From positions 45,429,001-45,493,000 of the forward strand of contig NC_080588.1 of assembly GCF_029962835.1 (NCBI RefSeq): a DNA stretch of 64,000 nucleotides. The letters are read 5' to 3'. Below the pieces are notes generated by a model. The model saw nothing but the letters and a program-made list of their open reading frames with translations. It did not search any database and had not been told where the DNA came from. Positions within the stretch are counted from its first letter, which is position 1, and each line of letters begins with the position of its first letter. Positions 12,331-22,929 of the stretch are shown in pieces. Source of the DNA: Magnolia sinica (Eukaryota > Streptophyta > Magnoliopsida > Magnoliales > Magnoliaceae). The translations under genes and the position numbers were made by a program.

Positions 12331-13556
12331 GAAGTGCAGGTCATGTGAGAGACAATAAATGATATGAAGACATGACGGACTTAGTTGGAGGAGACGTTAC
12401 ATACCCTCATGTCACAGTAACCCCAATCACATCCTCAGTGGTAAGTTGAATGTCATATTTAAATTATGCAAGTAGTGTAAAATAGTCACTAATAATATTT
12501 TATTTTAATTATTTTGTAGATTTTTTTACAAATTGGTGCTATCTTCCCAGGCCCCACTACAATATTGATGACGCACATTTCTTTTTTTATTAGATAATTT
12601 GGACATGTATACTTTTTTTATGTTCTGGATAATTATAAATTTAATTTAATTTTAATTTAATTATTTTTATATTTCAATGGATGATGATGAATATTGATTA
12701 ATGCAGATTATTTTGTTTTATTAAGTTGGTTCAAATAAAAAAATTATTTTAAAAAATATTTGTATTAGGGATAACATTTCGTGATATTTAATGGCAACGT
12801 GTTAAATCATCGCTAATATTTTGTGACAAGTTGTTAGGTCATGGCAAATAATTAACTTATTGGCAACGACTTGTTATTTTTGTCACTAAATACAATTTGT
12901 GATATTGTATTTGCGATGTAATTGGCAACAATCAATACTCGTTGCCACAAAGGCTTTTGCGACGACTTTATGATTTCTTTAGTAATAAGTAGACTCATCG
13001 CAAAACATCTTATTCGCGACTAGTTTTATGTTTAGCAATGTTTTACAATATGTAATGGCGACGTGTAAACTTATCGCAAATAAGCTATATTTAGTGACAA
13101 TTTATTAAGTTGTAACAAATAATTAGTATTTGTAAAAAAATTAGCATAAGCAACGAGTTTCATATTTAACAACATTTTAAGATATTCAATGGCGATGTAT
13201 AAACTCGTCGCAAATAAGCTATATTTAGCGACAATTTATTAAGTCCTCACAAATAATTATTATTTGTGACAAAATTGGTGACAAGCAACACTCACCGTAA
13301 AAAAGTTTTTGTGACAAGTTTGGATTTTTTAGCGACGACGAGGACTCGTCGCAAAACACCTTTATTCGCGACAAGTCTATTCGCGATGAGTTTTATGGTG
13401 ACGGGTTGCCGTTTTCGTTGCTAAATAAAATTTGTAACGCCTTATTTGCAACAAAAATGGCGACGAGCAACACTCGTCACAAAAAGTTTTTAGTGACGAG
13501 TTTGGAGTTTTTAATGATGAGTTGACTTGTCACAAAATGACTGAATTGTTGTAGTG

Positions 13557-14837
13557 CAGAGGTAAGCATGGGTAAGGCCTGCATCTACTCCTTGAGTAGA
13601 CTTTCACTAAACGTGGGCATTCAGTAACGATTCTACTAAGAAACCATCCAGGGAAATCCCTCAGGAACCTAGGCACGGGGTGTGCATGCGACCATCTAGA
13701 GCGGGCCTCTAGAAATCAAGACAAGAGCAATATTGATGCACGTAATGCACGCCCAATGCATAATATATCGACATACACAGTCATCATATATATCTCTACG
13801 TACAAGAGAAAAAAATGAATTCATGTTGTAATTATTTATATGTTCTCGTATTCAATTCACGATAATAATTATTCAGAGCTTGAAATCATACATCAAGGAT
13901 CAACTTAGCATAGCAACGCAATAAACATAACAATCATAATCAAATATCTTAATCATATAGATATGAGACATGTTGAGATTCACTCACTTGTACTTGGTAG
14001 AGATAACGTCGAATGGTTGTACAAGTTTGAGTCTAGGATCCCTAATACATAATTTAAACGAATCATGAATCTAATCCATATATTCCATCCAATAGGGATA
14101 CCTTTGATTAATTCAAGATGACCCACTATTATTAGTTCATTAATTAGTAATTAAGTTAAGAAAATTACATGTATTGTGGTCTTATGGATCTAAGTATCTT
14201 AGTTTTGAAATTTGACAATCAATTCAAGGGATTGTTGATCAATCCAGTCAATCTATTGACCTAGCTTAAAGGCTCTCAATCGATCCCTTCAATCAATCGA
14301 TCAAAAATCGAAAAAATTCAAAATTTACAATCTAAGCCTATAGACACTTTTGACCACTTTTGATCAATTGAACCTACTCATTAATCGATTGAGAAAGACC
14401 ATATTTAATTCAACTTGGTCATTGGACAATTTCACCAAATTTAAAAATTAAAAGAAAATAGGTATTTTCTCTCAACAACCCCCCCCCCCAAGCTTTACCT
14501 TAGGACTTTTGCAGAAAAAGTCACTCTTCCACTGAGAGTATTTCTACTAATGTGCCAAGTATTTGGTTTTTTGTTATTAATTACAAATTTTTAATTTTAA
14601 TTCAATTAATCCAAGATTTTATGTGGCTAAAAAATCAGGATCATCACAAGAATGGTTATCATCCAATCATCGTAATTTGTTTGTAAAAGGCCCATTCAAG
14701 GCAAACATTACCAGATCTTTGGTTCGGATCTCATACATATTCGCCATGAGGTAAAAAGTTAAGCCACGTGTGCCGTAATGTAGATAAATAGTTTAGCTAA
14801 GAAAAAATTAGATGATTGAGATAAAGGTTTGATGATA
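13557..14837. other. AT-rich retroelement-like stretch, no gene seen
   Basis: No coding frame. Phrases such as CACTCACTTGTACTTGGTAG, CTAGGATCCCTAATAC and GGCACGGGGTGTGCATGC resemble a reversed gypsy-type LTR, possibly the other half of the LTR interrupted at 3542. A run of ten C lies at about 14481. Weak assignment. Confidence 0.25.
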
Positions 14838-15365
14838 GGGAGTGGATTAGTTATTCCCGAGTAACACCCACTAAGGTATTATCCTAACCATGTGGGGCCC
14901 ACCTTGATGTATGTTTTATATATTCACTACGTCCATCTATTTTTCCATCTTATTTTAGGATAGGATCCCGAACCTTAAGAAGATCGAAATTTCAAGTGGA
15001 CCATACCAATGATGAATGATCATTAGAAACTTTTTTGTGGGCTACAAAAGGTTTAGATCGAGCAAATCTTTGTATTTTCCCTTCATCTAGGTCTTCTCGA
15101 CATTATCATAGGTTGGATTGTAAATAAACATTTATAAAAAACTTGCGATGGGCCCTTTAGAATTTTTAATGGCGAGCCACTCGATCACCATTGTTTCCTA
15201 TGGTGTGGTCTACCTAAGATTTGGATCTGTTTAATTTTTGGGACCACGTCCTCAAATGGTATGGAGAAATGGATGGACGGCATGGATATATAGCACATCA
15301 CCATGGTGGGCCCTATGGTAGGGGTAATAACCAGGTGTTACCCAGGTAACACCAAATCCACTCCC
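14838..15365. mobile_element. Foldback MULE-like element with 9-bp TSD
   Basis: Best-preserved copy in the left half. It begins GGGAGTGGATTAG and ends AATCCACTCCC; inner terminal sequence GAGTAACACC is mirrored by GGTGTTACCCAGGTAACACC. Flanking 9-mers TTGATGATA (14829-14837) and TAGATGATA (15366-15374) match at eight of nine positions. A 9-bp duplication with such ends is the Mutator-like (MULE) signature. 528 bp, no coding capacity, so it would depend on a transposase elsewhere. Confidence 0.75.
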
Positions 15366-15384
15366 TAGATGATAGCCAAACCAT

Positions 15385-15560
15385 AGACAGACTCAGATTG
15401 CATACTGTTATATGGTTATATCATATCAGTAGATTTTATGGGGCCACCATAATATATGTGTCATATCTACGCCATTCATCCATTTTTCAGCTCATTTTAG
15501 GTTATGAACCAAATATTGAAGCATATTTAAAGTATTTACATCCATTTTTCAATGCCCTGA
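15385..15560. mobile_element. Foldback element, left-half fragment
   Basis: CAGATTGCATACTG, then GGGGCCACCATAATATATG and CATTCATCCATTTTTCAG, breaking off in unrelated sequence near 15550. Confidence 0.45.
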
Positions 15561-16939
15561 TATGGTCTAATAGGAAGTTGTCGCATGTTGAAACTAAGGA
15601 GTTAGTATTGGAGGAAATTGTGCTTACACTCAGGAGTATCTTCAATTGATCTTCTTTCAACATTAAGCATTTCATTATTAATGCGAAGGTGCAGGCGCAG
15701 ACCCATATGCATGCCTTTAGGAGAATTAATCGACGGATGCCACATAATCACAATTAAATGTGCTAATTAATGATGTAACCCTACTCAACACGTCTATAAA
15801 AGACCTACTAAGAGAGCGCATCCTATTGCACATCTGGTCATGATACACTCAATGAGGCTATCTCTCACAATCCTTTCAAAACGGGAGATCTTCTTAGAGA
15901 CATTTAGAGAGTTTATAACGTTTGAGAAGATTCCAAATATCTAAATATTGGACCAATATCCAAGAAATCTAGCTATGGATTGGTTTAAAATTAGGAGAGA
16001 TAATCACATTGAACAAATCAGGTCCTAATTCCGTACATCAATCGGAATTAAAAGAATGGGAGAGCCTGGCGACTTGATCATGTAGCCATGGTTTAATTGG
16101 GATTAAGAGAATGGGAGGACTAGATCTGATATTGTCCAATAACATATTAGTATCCAGTGTCAAAACCCTCCAGCACTCCAAATTATCAAGGAGCAAATTT
16201 AAATGCAAAAGGTGGTTTGATCTGAACTGTCCAACACCTTGATTAGAAGATGTGGGCCACCAAATGAGCGACCATGATCGATTTGAGGTATGGGATCAAG
16301 AATCTCTTAACCAATCCAATTAGTAGGCTACGAACATCTCTCATTAAAGGGATTGGCTATGAGAAGAAGATCCAAGAAGTAAATAGTTTAGATCTATCTA
16401 AAGACTTTTTTATTCAAAAAGCCTTCTAGAGAGAAGGATCCAAGATCAATAAGAAAACACAAAGAGCGTTTTATTACCTCAACAATCTATAAAATGAGCA
16501 ATAAAAGAGGAACTTGAGGCCATACACGAAATACATCTATCTACTTTTTAAATTTTATCTTTCATAACTTAGTCTAGTTCTAATATAGATTACTATTGCA
16601 TTGCAACTTATGCTATAGTATCTTAGGAGTATATTAAATATCCATAATATTAAATTGTTAAATCATAATTAACTAAGTTTTAATATAGTTGATCATACTA
16701 ATCCGGTCACATCTTGCTAACCCTTATTCTTTCATAAATTGATTGATCGCTAATCATAACCGATGGTTGGGAGGATAGCTGGATCACTGCGTCCAAACTC
16801 TAATCAGTTTGACTTAACGTGAGAATACCATTGGTTTAGTTAAACATTAAGTTGAGTAGACTCTAGTATGCCCAAACATCACACATGCAAACTCTGAATA
16901 TAAGCCTTGGTCACACACGTGACCTAATGTTTAATTGAA
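15561..16939 (+). other. LTR-like remnant with TATA boxes; no gene seen
   Basis: No convincing frame. A TATA-type box CTATAAAAG sits at about 15794 and a second CTATAAAATG near 16490, each followed by leader-like sequence. Two similar phrases (GGAATTAAAAGAATGGGAG near 16041 and GGATTAAGAGAATGGGAGG near 16100) indicate an internal duplication. Consistent with a decayed LTR, family unknown. Confidence 0.25.
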
Positions 16940-17266
16940 TTCATGCAATACAAAAGCTCAAGGAGACCACATTACATGAAACACTGGGAATTGAACACCT
17001 ACCATTGAAAACTTCTCACGGACCACAGAAGTTTTAGATCAAGGTGATATTTGTTTTTATCCTCCGTTCATGCCGCATGACCTCATGAGCACTTAGATGA
17101 CAAATAAACATTACCGTGGAAGTGTAGATGGTGGATTCCAATGGTGTGGTCCGCTTGGGCTTTGGATTGCTTCAATTTTAGGCTCATACCATAAAATGAG
17201 TTGTAAAAATGGAGGGTGTGGATTAGGTACTACCCCTGCTTATATAAAATGAGTTGTAAAAGTGGA
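16940..17266. mobile_element. Foldback MULE-like element, interrupted (left part)
   Basis: Carries the left and central blocks and runs into ATGAGTTGTAAAAGTGGA, where the next copy is inserted. Just before that point about 46-52 bases are duplicated in tandem (17201 and 17247), and each unit includes a GTGGATTAGGTACT terminus. The right remainder is 17806-17900. Confidence 0.55.
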
Positions 17267-17805
17267 GGGCGTGGATTAGGTACTTACCCTTGCCTGTTCG
17301 AAGCTCAAGACAAGAGGAGGCTTTGATGGCCACAGAGATGCCAACGTGATGTATGAAATTTATCCATACCTTCCACCTATTTTTAAATATCATTTTAGAT
17401 TATGACTCTAAAAATAGAGAAGATCCAAGGTTCAAACGGACCACAAAGTAGGAATTAAATTCCTACTGATGAAAATTTCTCACGTCACGGTAGTTTTGGA
17501 TCAAAATGATATATATATATATTTTTTTTCACTTCATCCATGTGTATATATGACCATATTAACATGTTGGACGGAAAATAAACAACATGGTGGGCCCTAA
17601 AAAGGTTTCAATGGTGGATATCCTTAGAACCGCTGCTTCCTGAGGTGTGGTCCAGTTGAAACTTGGATCTGACTTATTTTTTGGTCCAGTACTCTTAAAT
17701 GATATGGAAAAAACGGATGGTCGGTGTGGATAAAATTCATACATCACGGTGGCCCCTCCGTGTCCCTTAGAGCCTCCTCACGGGGGTAGTACCTAATCCG
17801 CGCCC
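17267..17805. mobile_element. Foldback MULE-like element nested in another copy
   Basis: Ends are clear inverted repeats: GGGCGTGGATTAGGTACT left, AGTACCTAATCCGCGCCC right. Flanking 9-mers AAAAGTGGA and AAAAACGGA agree at seven of nine. The flanks are the two halves of an older copy of the same family, so this is a self-nested insertion. A TATATATATA run lies near 17510. The short minus-strand frame at 17559-17747 is repeat only. Confidence 0.7.
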
Positions 17806-17900
17806 AAAAACGGATGGAAGGCGTGGAATAGACACATACATTATTGGTGGCCCCACAGACTCAGTACGTTTACACAATCAGCCTCCATAGCCTGTGAGAA
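17806..17900. mobile_element. Foldback element, right end of the interrupted copy
   Basis: AAAAACGGATGGAAGGCGTGG, then TGGTGGCCCCACAGACTCAG and GTACGTTTACACAATC: the right terminus matching the older copy that begins near 16940. Confidence 0.5.
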
Positions 17901-18185
17901 GAAGTTAGATAGTCTGGCTGAGAAGGATGGATGATACGTACATAGTGACAGGTAGCTTAGAAATTGCATACTTGTTATATAAGTAATTCAAAATTTGCAC
18001 GCTAAACCCAAAATTATCAACTGGGTGAATGTTTATTTGATGGTTAGTAATAAAAATATCTAATATTTCTGTTTCAACGAACTAGTGTCCATAAATCAAA
18101 GGTTAGGATTGCTCGGGAAATCTACTTTTATTGCATGCGTACCAAGCTTCATACACCGCTAGGTATCAAACTTCCAAAGTCTGGT
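17901..18185. other. Intergenic stretch, nothing recognised
   Basis: No open frame, repeat terminus or motif I can name. Confidence 0.3.
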
Positions 18186-18710
18186 AGCGGATTAGATATG
18201 GCCCCGTGCAGCACTCAACGTGGGGCCACATTGATGTATGTATTCTATATCCATTCTGTCCATCCGTTTTTAAAGATTATTTTAATATTCGATCCCAAAA
18301 ATGAAATAGATCCAAATTTAAAGTGGACCATTACGTATGAAACAGTTGTGATTGACCATTAAAAACTTCTTATGAGCCAAAAAAAGTTTTGGAGCAACCT
18401 TATATTTGCTTTATCCCTTCATCCAGGTTTGTATGATCTTATCAAAAAGTTGGATGGAAAGTAAACATTAAGGTAGGCCACCGGAAAGTTTTAATGGCGG
18501 AGTGTTCATTCAACATCGTTTCCTATAGTGTGGTCCACCTGATATTTCGATCTATTTCAATTTTATTTATTTTTTTTTTTTTTGTATCATACGTTAAAAT
18601 CATCTTAAAAAACGTATGGACGGAATGGATTTATAATACATAAATCAAATTTGAATTAAAGGTAAGGGCCGCACCGTCTTGGGTACGGCCGGGGCCGTAC
18701 CTTATCTCTT
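18186..18710. mobile_element. Foldback MULE-like element
   Basis: Left GCGGATTAGATATGGCCCC, core blocks complete, with a poly-T insertion near 18570. The right end carries a perfect 20-base palindrome centred at 18691/18692 (GGTACGGCC, GG, GGCCGTACC) not seen in sister copies. Confidence 0.6.
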
Positions 18711-18712
18711 TG

Positions 18713-19226
18713 ACGCGGATTGGGTACTACCCCGCCAGTCCCTAGCTCGGCATATGCTGGGGCTACGAGGTGTCATCGTAATGTTTATATTTCATCCACA
18801 CCGTCCATCTACTTTTCCATCTTATTTTAGGCTATAAAACAAAAAAATAGACTGATCCAATACTCAGGTGTGGATTGAATTTTTACCATTGAAAATCTCT
18901 TGAGGGCGCAGAAGTTTTGGATCAAGCTGATATTTGATTTTTCACTTCATCCTAGTCCATATGACCTCATGAACAGGTTTTATTCAAAATAAAATTAGCG
19001 TTTGGTTCTAGGAAGCTTACAACGGTGGAGGCCGTCATTATCATAGCAGATTCCTATAGTATGGTCCGCTTGAGACTTCGATCTCCTAATATTTAGTATT
19101 ATGGCCTAAAATAGGATGGAAAAATGGATGGACGGTATGGATAAAACGCATACATTATGGAGAACCCTCAGGGACCCAGGCTGTTCTGAGCTCGGAGTGG
19201 CGGGGGTAGTACCCAATCCACGTGCG
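18713..19226. mobile_element. Foldback MULE-like element
   Basis: Terminal repeats GCGGATTGGGTACTACCCC (left) and GGGGTAGTACCCAATCC (right) are near-perfect inverted complements. Secondary inverted motifs GCTCGG and CTGAGCTCGG lie just inside. It directly abuts the previous copy. No target duplication recognised. Confidence 0.7.
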
Positions 19227-19368
19227 TCTCCCCTAGTCGTTTTGTTTTGTTTTTTTATTTCATTCCTATCCAAGACCAAAGAAAATGAATAGTACCTGAA
19301 CGGCGAGTAAACCCCCAAAACCTCTTCCCTTCAAATCAACGCCATAGACTCTCTCTCAACATCCAGAG

Positions 19369-19692
19369 ATGGTGATCCCAGTACTTGCAATTGTTAAACT
19401 ACCGTTGTTACATATCTTCAAGCTCTCTCCACTGTTATGGCCATTTAATCTCTACCTTCCATCACCTCGCAATATCTCAAGCATGTTCAGTGCAATCTCC
19501 GAAACCTCCTCCCTCTTTGCATTTCGACTTTGGCGGATTCTCTCTGTAGACGACCATGATCATGGCGATCGCCCCAGATGGGAGAGAGCAGCTCGCCTCT
19601 TCTTCCAAGAGCTGCTGCCGCGCCGCTCCCAACAACGTCCCAACAACTTAGATGAAGACCGTGTCCATTCAATTTTCGCTTTTGCTCTCTGA
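19369..19692 (+). CDS. Possible first exon or short hypothetical protein
   Basis: A 107-codon frame opens with MVIPVLAIVKLPLLHIFKLS and ends in HSIFAFAL followed by TGA. The N-terminal ~60 residues are hydrophobic and could insert in or be imported across a membrane; the rest is basic (RPRWERAARLF, LPRRSQQRPNN). The sequence before the ATG (19260-19368) is C/T- and A-rich, free of the repeat families on both sides, and looks like a plant 5' leader. I do not recognise a family. The frame may be the first exon of a gene whose other exons are lost or unrecognised, or a captured fragment; a TATATATAG and poly-T stretch follow immediately. The overlapping minus-strand frame 19487-19672 looks less gene-like. 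Confidence 0.3.
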   Translation: MVIPVLAIVKLPLLHIFKLSPLLWPFNLYLPSPRNISSMFSAISETSSLFAFRLWRILSVDDHDHGDRPRWERAARLFFQELLPRRSQQRPNNLDEDRVHSIFAFAL

Positions 19693-19811
19693 GAAAGCAA
19701 GTATATATAGATTTTTTTTTTTTTTTTTTTGGCTCTCTTTACGTGGTTGCTCTGGTTTGCTAGCGTTCATCCCAACGTTGTGCGATAGGATATGTTGAGA
19801 CTGTAACCCTT

Positions 19812-19997
19812 GGAATGGTATTGTTTAACAGCATGGTATCAATTGGAGAGATTTGGATTTGAGAGGAACCCAAACCTCCCAAAAGAGTTTTTTTTGGTTT
19901 AGCTCAAAGCTATGATTTTAAATCCACTCGATTCTGTACAGACTAAAATCCACCCAATTCTGGAAGATTTCAAATCCATGCTGTCAAACAAGCCCTA
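19812..19997. mobile_element. Small MITE with TTGTTTRACAGCATGG ends
   Basis: Left ATTGTTTAACAGCATGG and right CCATGCTGTCAAACAAGCCC are inverted complements about 180 bp apart. The interior is A/T-rich with inverted TTTGGATTTGAG / TTTCAAATCCA blocks. Phrases like this occur at ends of non-autonomous hAT-type MITEs in plants. No target duplication seen. Confidence 0.55.
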
Positions 19998-20546
19998 AAA
20001 GGGAAAAAAAAGTCGGATTGAATACTTTTACCCTTTGATTATTGGAATATCAAGGATGTTGTCCATATGCACATGAAAAGAATCAGATGATCAATGGATT
20101 AAAATTTTCCAATCTGACTATTTTTAATTTCTGGTTATTCCTTATCAATGGTGATTCCCACTGTATAAATGGTTTGGATCGTTTTAAAGATGAACGGAAA
20201 ATCTATTGGCTAAAGGCCCAACATATCGTAGAACAAAATATCGGGATGTATTCTAGCGAACCTCCTCTCTTCTGCTTGTTATCTATCAGTAAGTTTGTTT
20301 TGCCTCTGTCGCGGCTCAGGATCTTGTGTCTGTTGTCACCTACAGGGACCTACATGTTGAGTTCTCCTATGATTGTGGCCCCTCTGTTATATGGGCCACT
20401 GTAAGAACACCATAGTGAAGGGACAATTGTGATCACATCACTATGGATGAATTTAAAACATTCAAAAGGAAATTTTCAATGGCTCACATAAATCAGTAAA
20501 AATCAAAGTTAGGATCATAAGTGGTTATGGTATAATAGTTTATCTA
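19998..20546. other. Intergenic stretch with one unsupported 120-codon frame
   Basis: An open frame at 20042-20404 has no recognisable domain, and parts of its DNA (GATCAATGGATTAAAATTTT, CTCTGTTATATGGGCCACT) look like non-coding repeat sequence. I do not call a gene. Confidence 0.3.
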
Positions 20547-20733
20547 GGGGTCGTTTGGATGACTGTAAGTGGGAAGGTGGTGTTTGATGGGAGGAAATTC
20601 GCCTGTAAGTCACTTACAGGTAAAACTACCAGGGACCCACATGGGGCTGGGGGTGACAAATCGCTTCCATGTAAGTGACTTACAGCTGAAAATCACTTAC
20701 AACTTAAAAACTTACAGGCATCCAAACGACCCC
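20547..20733. mobile_element. 187-bp MITE with perfect-looking terminal repeats
   Basis: Starts GGGGTCGTTTGGATGACTGT and ends with the inverted complement (CATCCAAACGACCCC, preceded by CTTACAGG), a ~23-base terminal repeat with one mismatch. The interior carries four GTAAGTNACTTACAG-type motifs that can pair with each other. The ends resemble hAT/PIF-type MITEs. Flanks TTTATCTA and AAAAAGTA are not a duplication, so class is open. Confidence 0.75.
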
Positions 20734-21440
20734 AAAAAGTAATGAGAATGTGGGTACCAGCGGGTGGTAACACACCCAGGATCTTGAGTTGCAATAGAGG
20801 CAAATGAACTGTCAGCATATGTGTGTGGAAAAATGGAGTATGACCATCCATGCGCAAGGACATGGTGGACAATCGAAACCATCCAACTGGTAGGTACCAT
20901 CGTGGACTCAGGAGATGTTCCTCACTGTGGGTGGGTGGTCTTAAAATGGAAGGTTAAGTTGCAAAGTAGTCAATGGTTAACCTTCTGTTGATGAAGGAAG
21001 GTTAAGATTGGATAACCAATCTGATTTTACCCTGTATAAAGAGGGGCCTACAATTTGGTTGTGCTTGAATTGAGGTGTGTATCTCTAGTGTTCTTGTTCA
21101 AGCATAGTTGCACTCGGATTGAGGCGTGTGTATCCCTAGGTGTTCTTGTTCAAGCATGTGGATCATCATTCTCTACAAAATGCCAATTTTCTTTTCTCGC
21201 GTGACTACTGTCCTATATTTGTAGTTTGTATAAGAAGGATTTCTACCTTAATACATTTGATGAATGAAATGTAGCCAAGGTTGTGTAGTGACTACTTTCC
21301 TATATTTGTAGTTTTTATAAGAATGATTTCTACCTCAAGACATTTGTTGAATGGAATGTAGCTGTGGTTGTTTGCTTTTAGGTTGTATCTGGCTCATGAG
21401 GTTGACTCAAGTTGTGCCCAGCAATTCATCAATACAGTCA
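20734..21440 (+). other. LTR-like region with TATA box and internal duplications
   Basis: A TATA-type box (TGTATAAAGAGGGGCC) is at about 21034. Downstream are two tandem duplications: a ~48-bp unit ending TGTTCTTGTTCAAGCAT (21063-21160) and an ~85-bp unit beginning GACTACTNTCCTATATTTG (21204-21370). Reads like the R-U5 part of an LTR or a transcribed repeat; no primer site could be placed. Confidence 0.3.
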
Positions 21441-21489
21441 ACAACAACAAAAATAAAAAATAAAAAAATCCTAACTTCTTCCATATTCA

Positions 21490-21890
21490 CATAGCTTTCT
21501 AGATTGATTAGAATATTCCTTTAACATCCTTCTCTTCTTCCCTTAGACTCATAGACTCATTGTTACTGTTCTCCATCTTGTTGGATTCAATGCAGTCGAA
21601 ACTTGAGAAATTAGATTCTACAGATTTTGAGTTAGAGACATACCTTTGAGATGTTAGGGTCATGAAAGCCACCATTTATGTTTTCAATTCATTTTCAATT
21701 GACTTTTTCGATTCCTCAATATTCCCTACTTTTCCATCTTCAACAAGGAAAAGAGAATTTTCAATACCAACATCCTTATCACACACTTCTATGGATTTTA
21801 TGACGTCCATGCTATTTTCTATCACTATTTCTTCATTTCCCATAACACTTGAAGTGTCACAAGATCTTTCAATTTGAGTCTCATTTGATT
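21490..21890 (-). pseudogene. Acidic minus-strand coding remnant, unknown
   Basis: On the minus strand a frame of about 130 codons, with only one internal stop, reads as a plausible acidic, Ser/Asn/Glu-rich protein segment (for example GNEEIVIENSMDVIKS and VGIENSLFLVEDGK near 21700-21850, SNKMENSNNESMSLREEE near 21530-21580). It has no start codon in a good position and no domain I recognise. Together with a TTGATACCACATGTAAGTG-like phrase at about 22400 it may be part of a decayed minus-strand retroelement. Confidence 0.25.
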
Positions 21891-22920
21891 CTTAGGAATT
21901 AAACTCAGTAATTTTATCCTTTGTTCACTTGCACTTGTGAAACACCATTTTTTAAATATAGTTCCTTAATTTCAAACCTGAGATGGATAAATCAAATTCT
22001 CCACTTGTATCTCAACACACTATCTGTTTCAAAACTGCTAATATTTTCTTAATTTTTCTTTTCCAGATCATCCTTGATCGATTCCAAAGGCTAAAACCTT
22101 GGAGATACAACATGTACTTTGATTCTCCAAGTCATGTAATTAGCTAGTATTAACTTCTCCATCACTACGACGATGAACATCTTAACATTTTTAAATATTT
22201 CTTCCATAACACTCATTGATACCAAATATGAGCTTTTAAATTATTGATCTACATATCTATGTTCTAAGATGCACACCAAGAATGATCACAAGAGACTAGG
22301 CTAAATTGTCATAAATACGTGCCAAAACTATCATTACACGTGCCAAATCTCTGCAGAGTGCTTCCTTCTTTTCACGAGGAAATTCCTTCACCACGGCTTG
22401 ATACCACATGTAAGTGATGAGAACCCAAAACTGTATATAAAAGTGTATATGTAATACTTTGTTACTTCTCAACTCCCTACTTACACGGGCATCTATATAT
22501 AAAAGTGTATATTTAATGCCTCAACTCAACTCAAAAAAGGATACCCAACTTTAACTCAAAATAGGAAACTATCCTAGCACTATTTGGTACCCAATTAAGA
22601 AATAAAGCAAGGAATGAAACTCTGCTAAAAGATAAAAATAGCAATTAATTTAGTTATATGTAATTATGAAAGCAAGCGCAAATTGTCTCTCAATGTGTAG
22701 AGAGAGAGATGCTCACACACTAGTAGTGTAGAGAGAGATGCTCACGCACAACTAGTTGGACATTTTAAATTTGTCTAATTAGCTGGTAGTCGTGGGTTGA
22801 GTACCTGTGGTGGTGAAATCCCACTGTGGTGTGAGTGAGTGGGTGTGGAAGCAACAATGATTGGAGAACTCCAATTATAGTATATCTTTGGTCTTCACAG
22901 ACAAAGGTCGGCCAATATAT
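21891..22920. other. AT-rich retroelement-like stretch, no gene seen
   Basis: Includes a repeated TATATAAAAGTGTATAT phrase (about 22434 and 22496), and two copies of a GTGTAGAGAGAGA...GCTCAC phrase (22697-22745). The minus-strand frame at 22765-23061 overlaps the integrase remnant on the other strand and is a shadow. Confidence 0.3.
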
Positions 22921-22929
22921 TTGGAGGTC

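Larger units (their letters stand above)
3542..13556. mobile_element. Span bracketed by inverted CACTA-type termini
   Basis: The left end reads CACTACAACAAATT and the right end TGAATTGTTGTAGTG, an inverted pair typical of CACTA (En/Spm) transposons. The subterminal zones (3550-6120 and 12770-13550) are dense in degenerate GCGACGAG / CTCGTCGCAAA motifs in both orientations, as expected for CACTA subterminal repeats. The flanking 3-bp sites are CAT and CAG, a 2 of 3 match, so a single element is likely but not proven. No transposase frame is visible. The interior carries many later insertions: foldback elements, an LTR fragment and a microsatellite. A second CACTATAAGAAATT-like terminus near 6059 may belong to another element of the same class. 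Confidence 0.5.

Noticed and set aside
20042-20404. 120-codon plus-strand frame
   Set aside because: No recognisable domain or promoter context, and its DNA contains phrases typical of non-coding repeats in this window.
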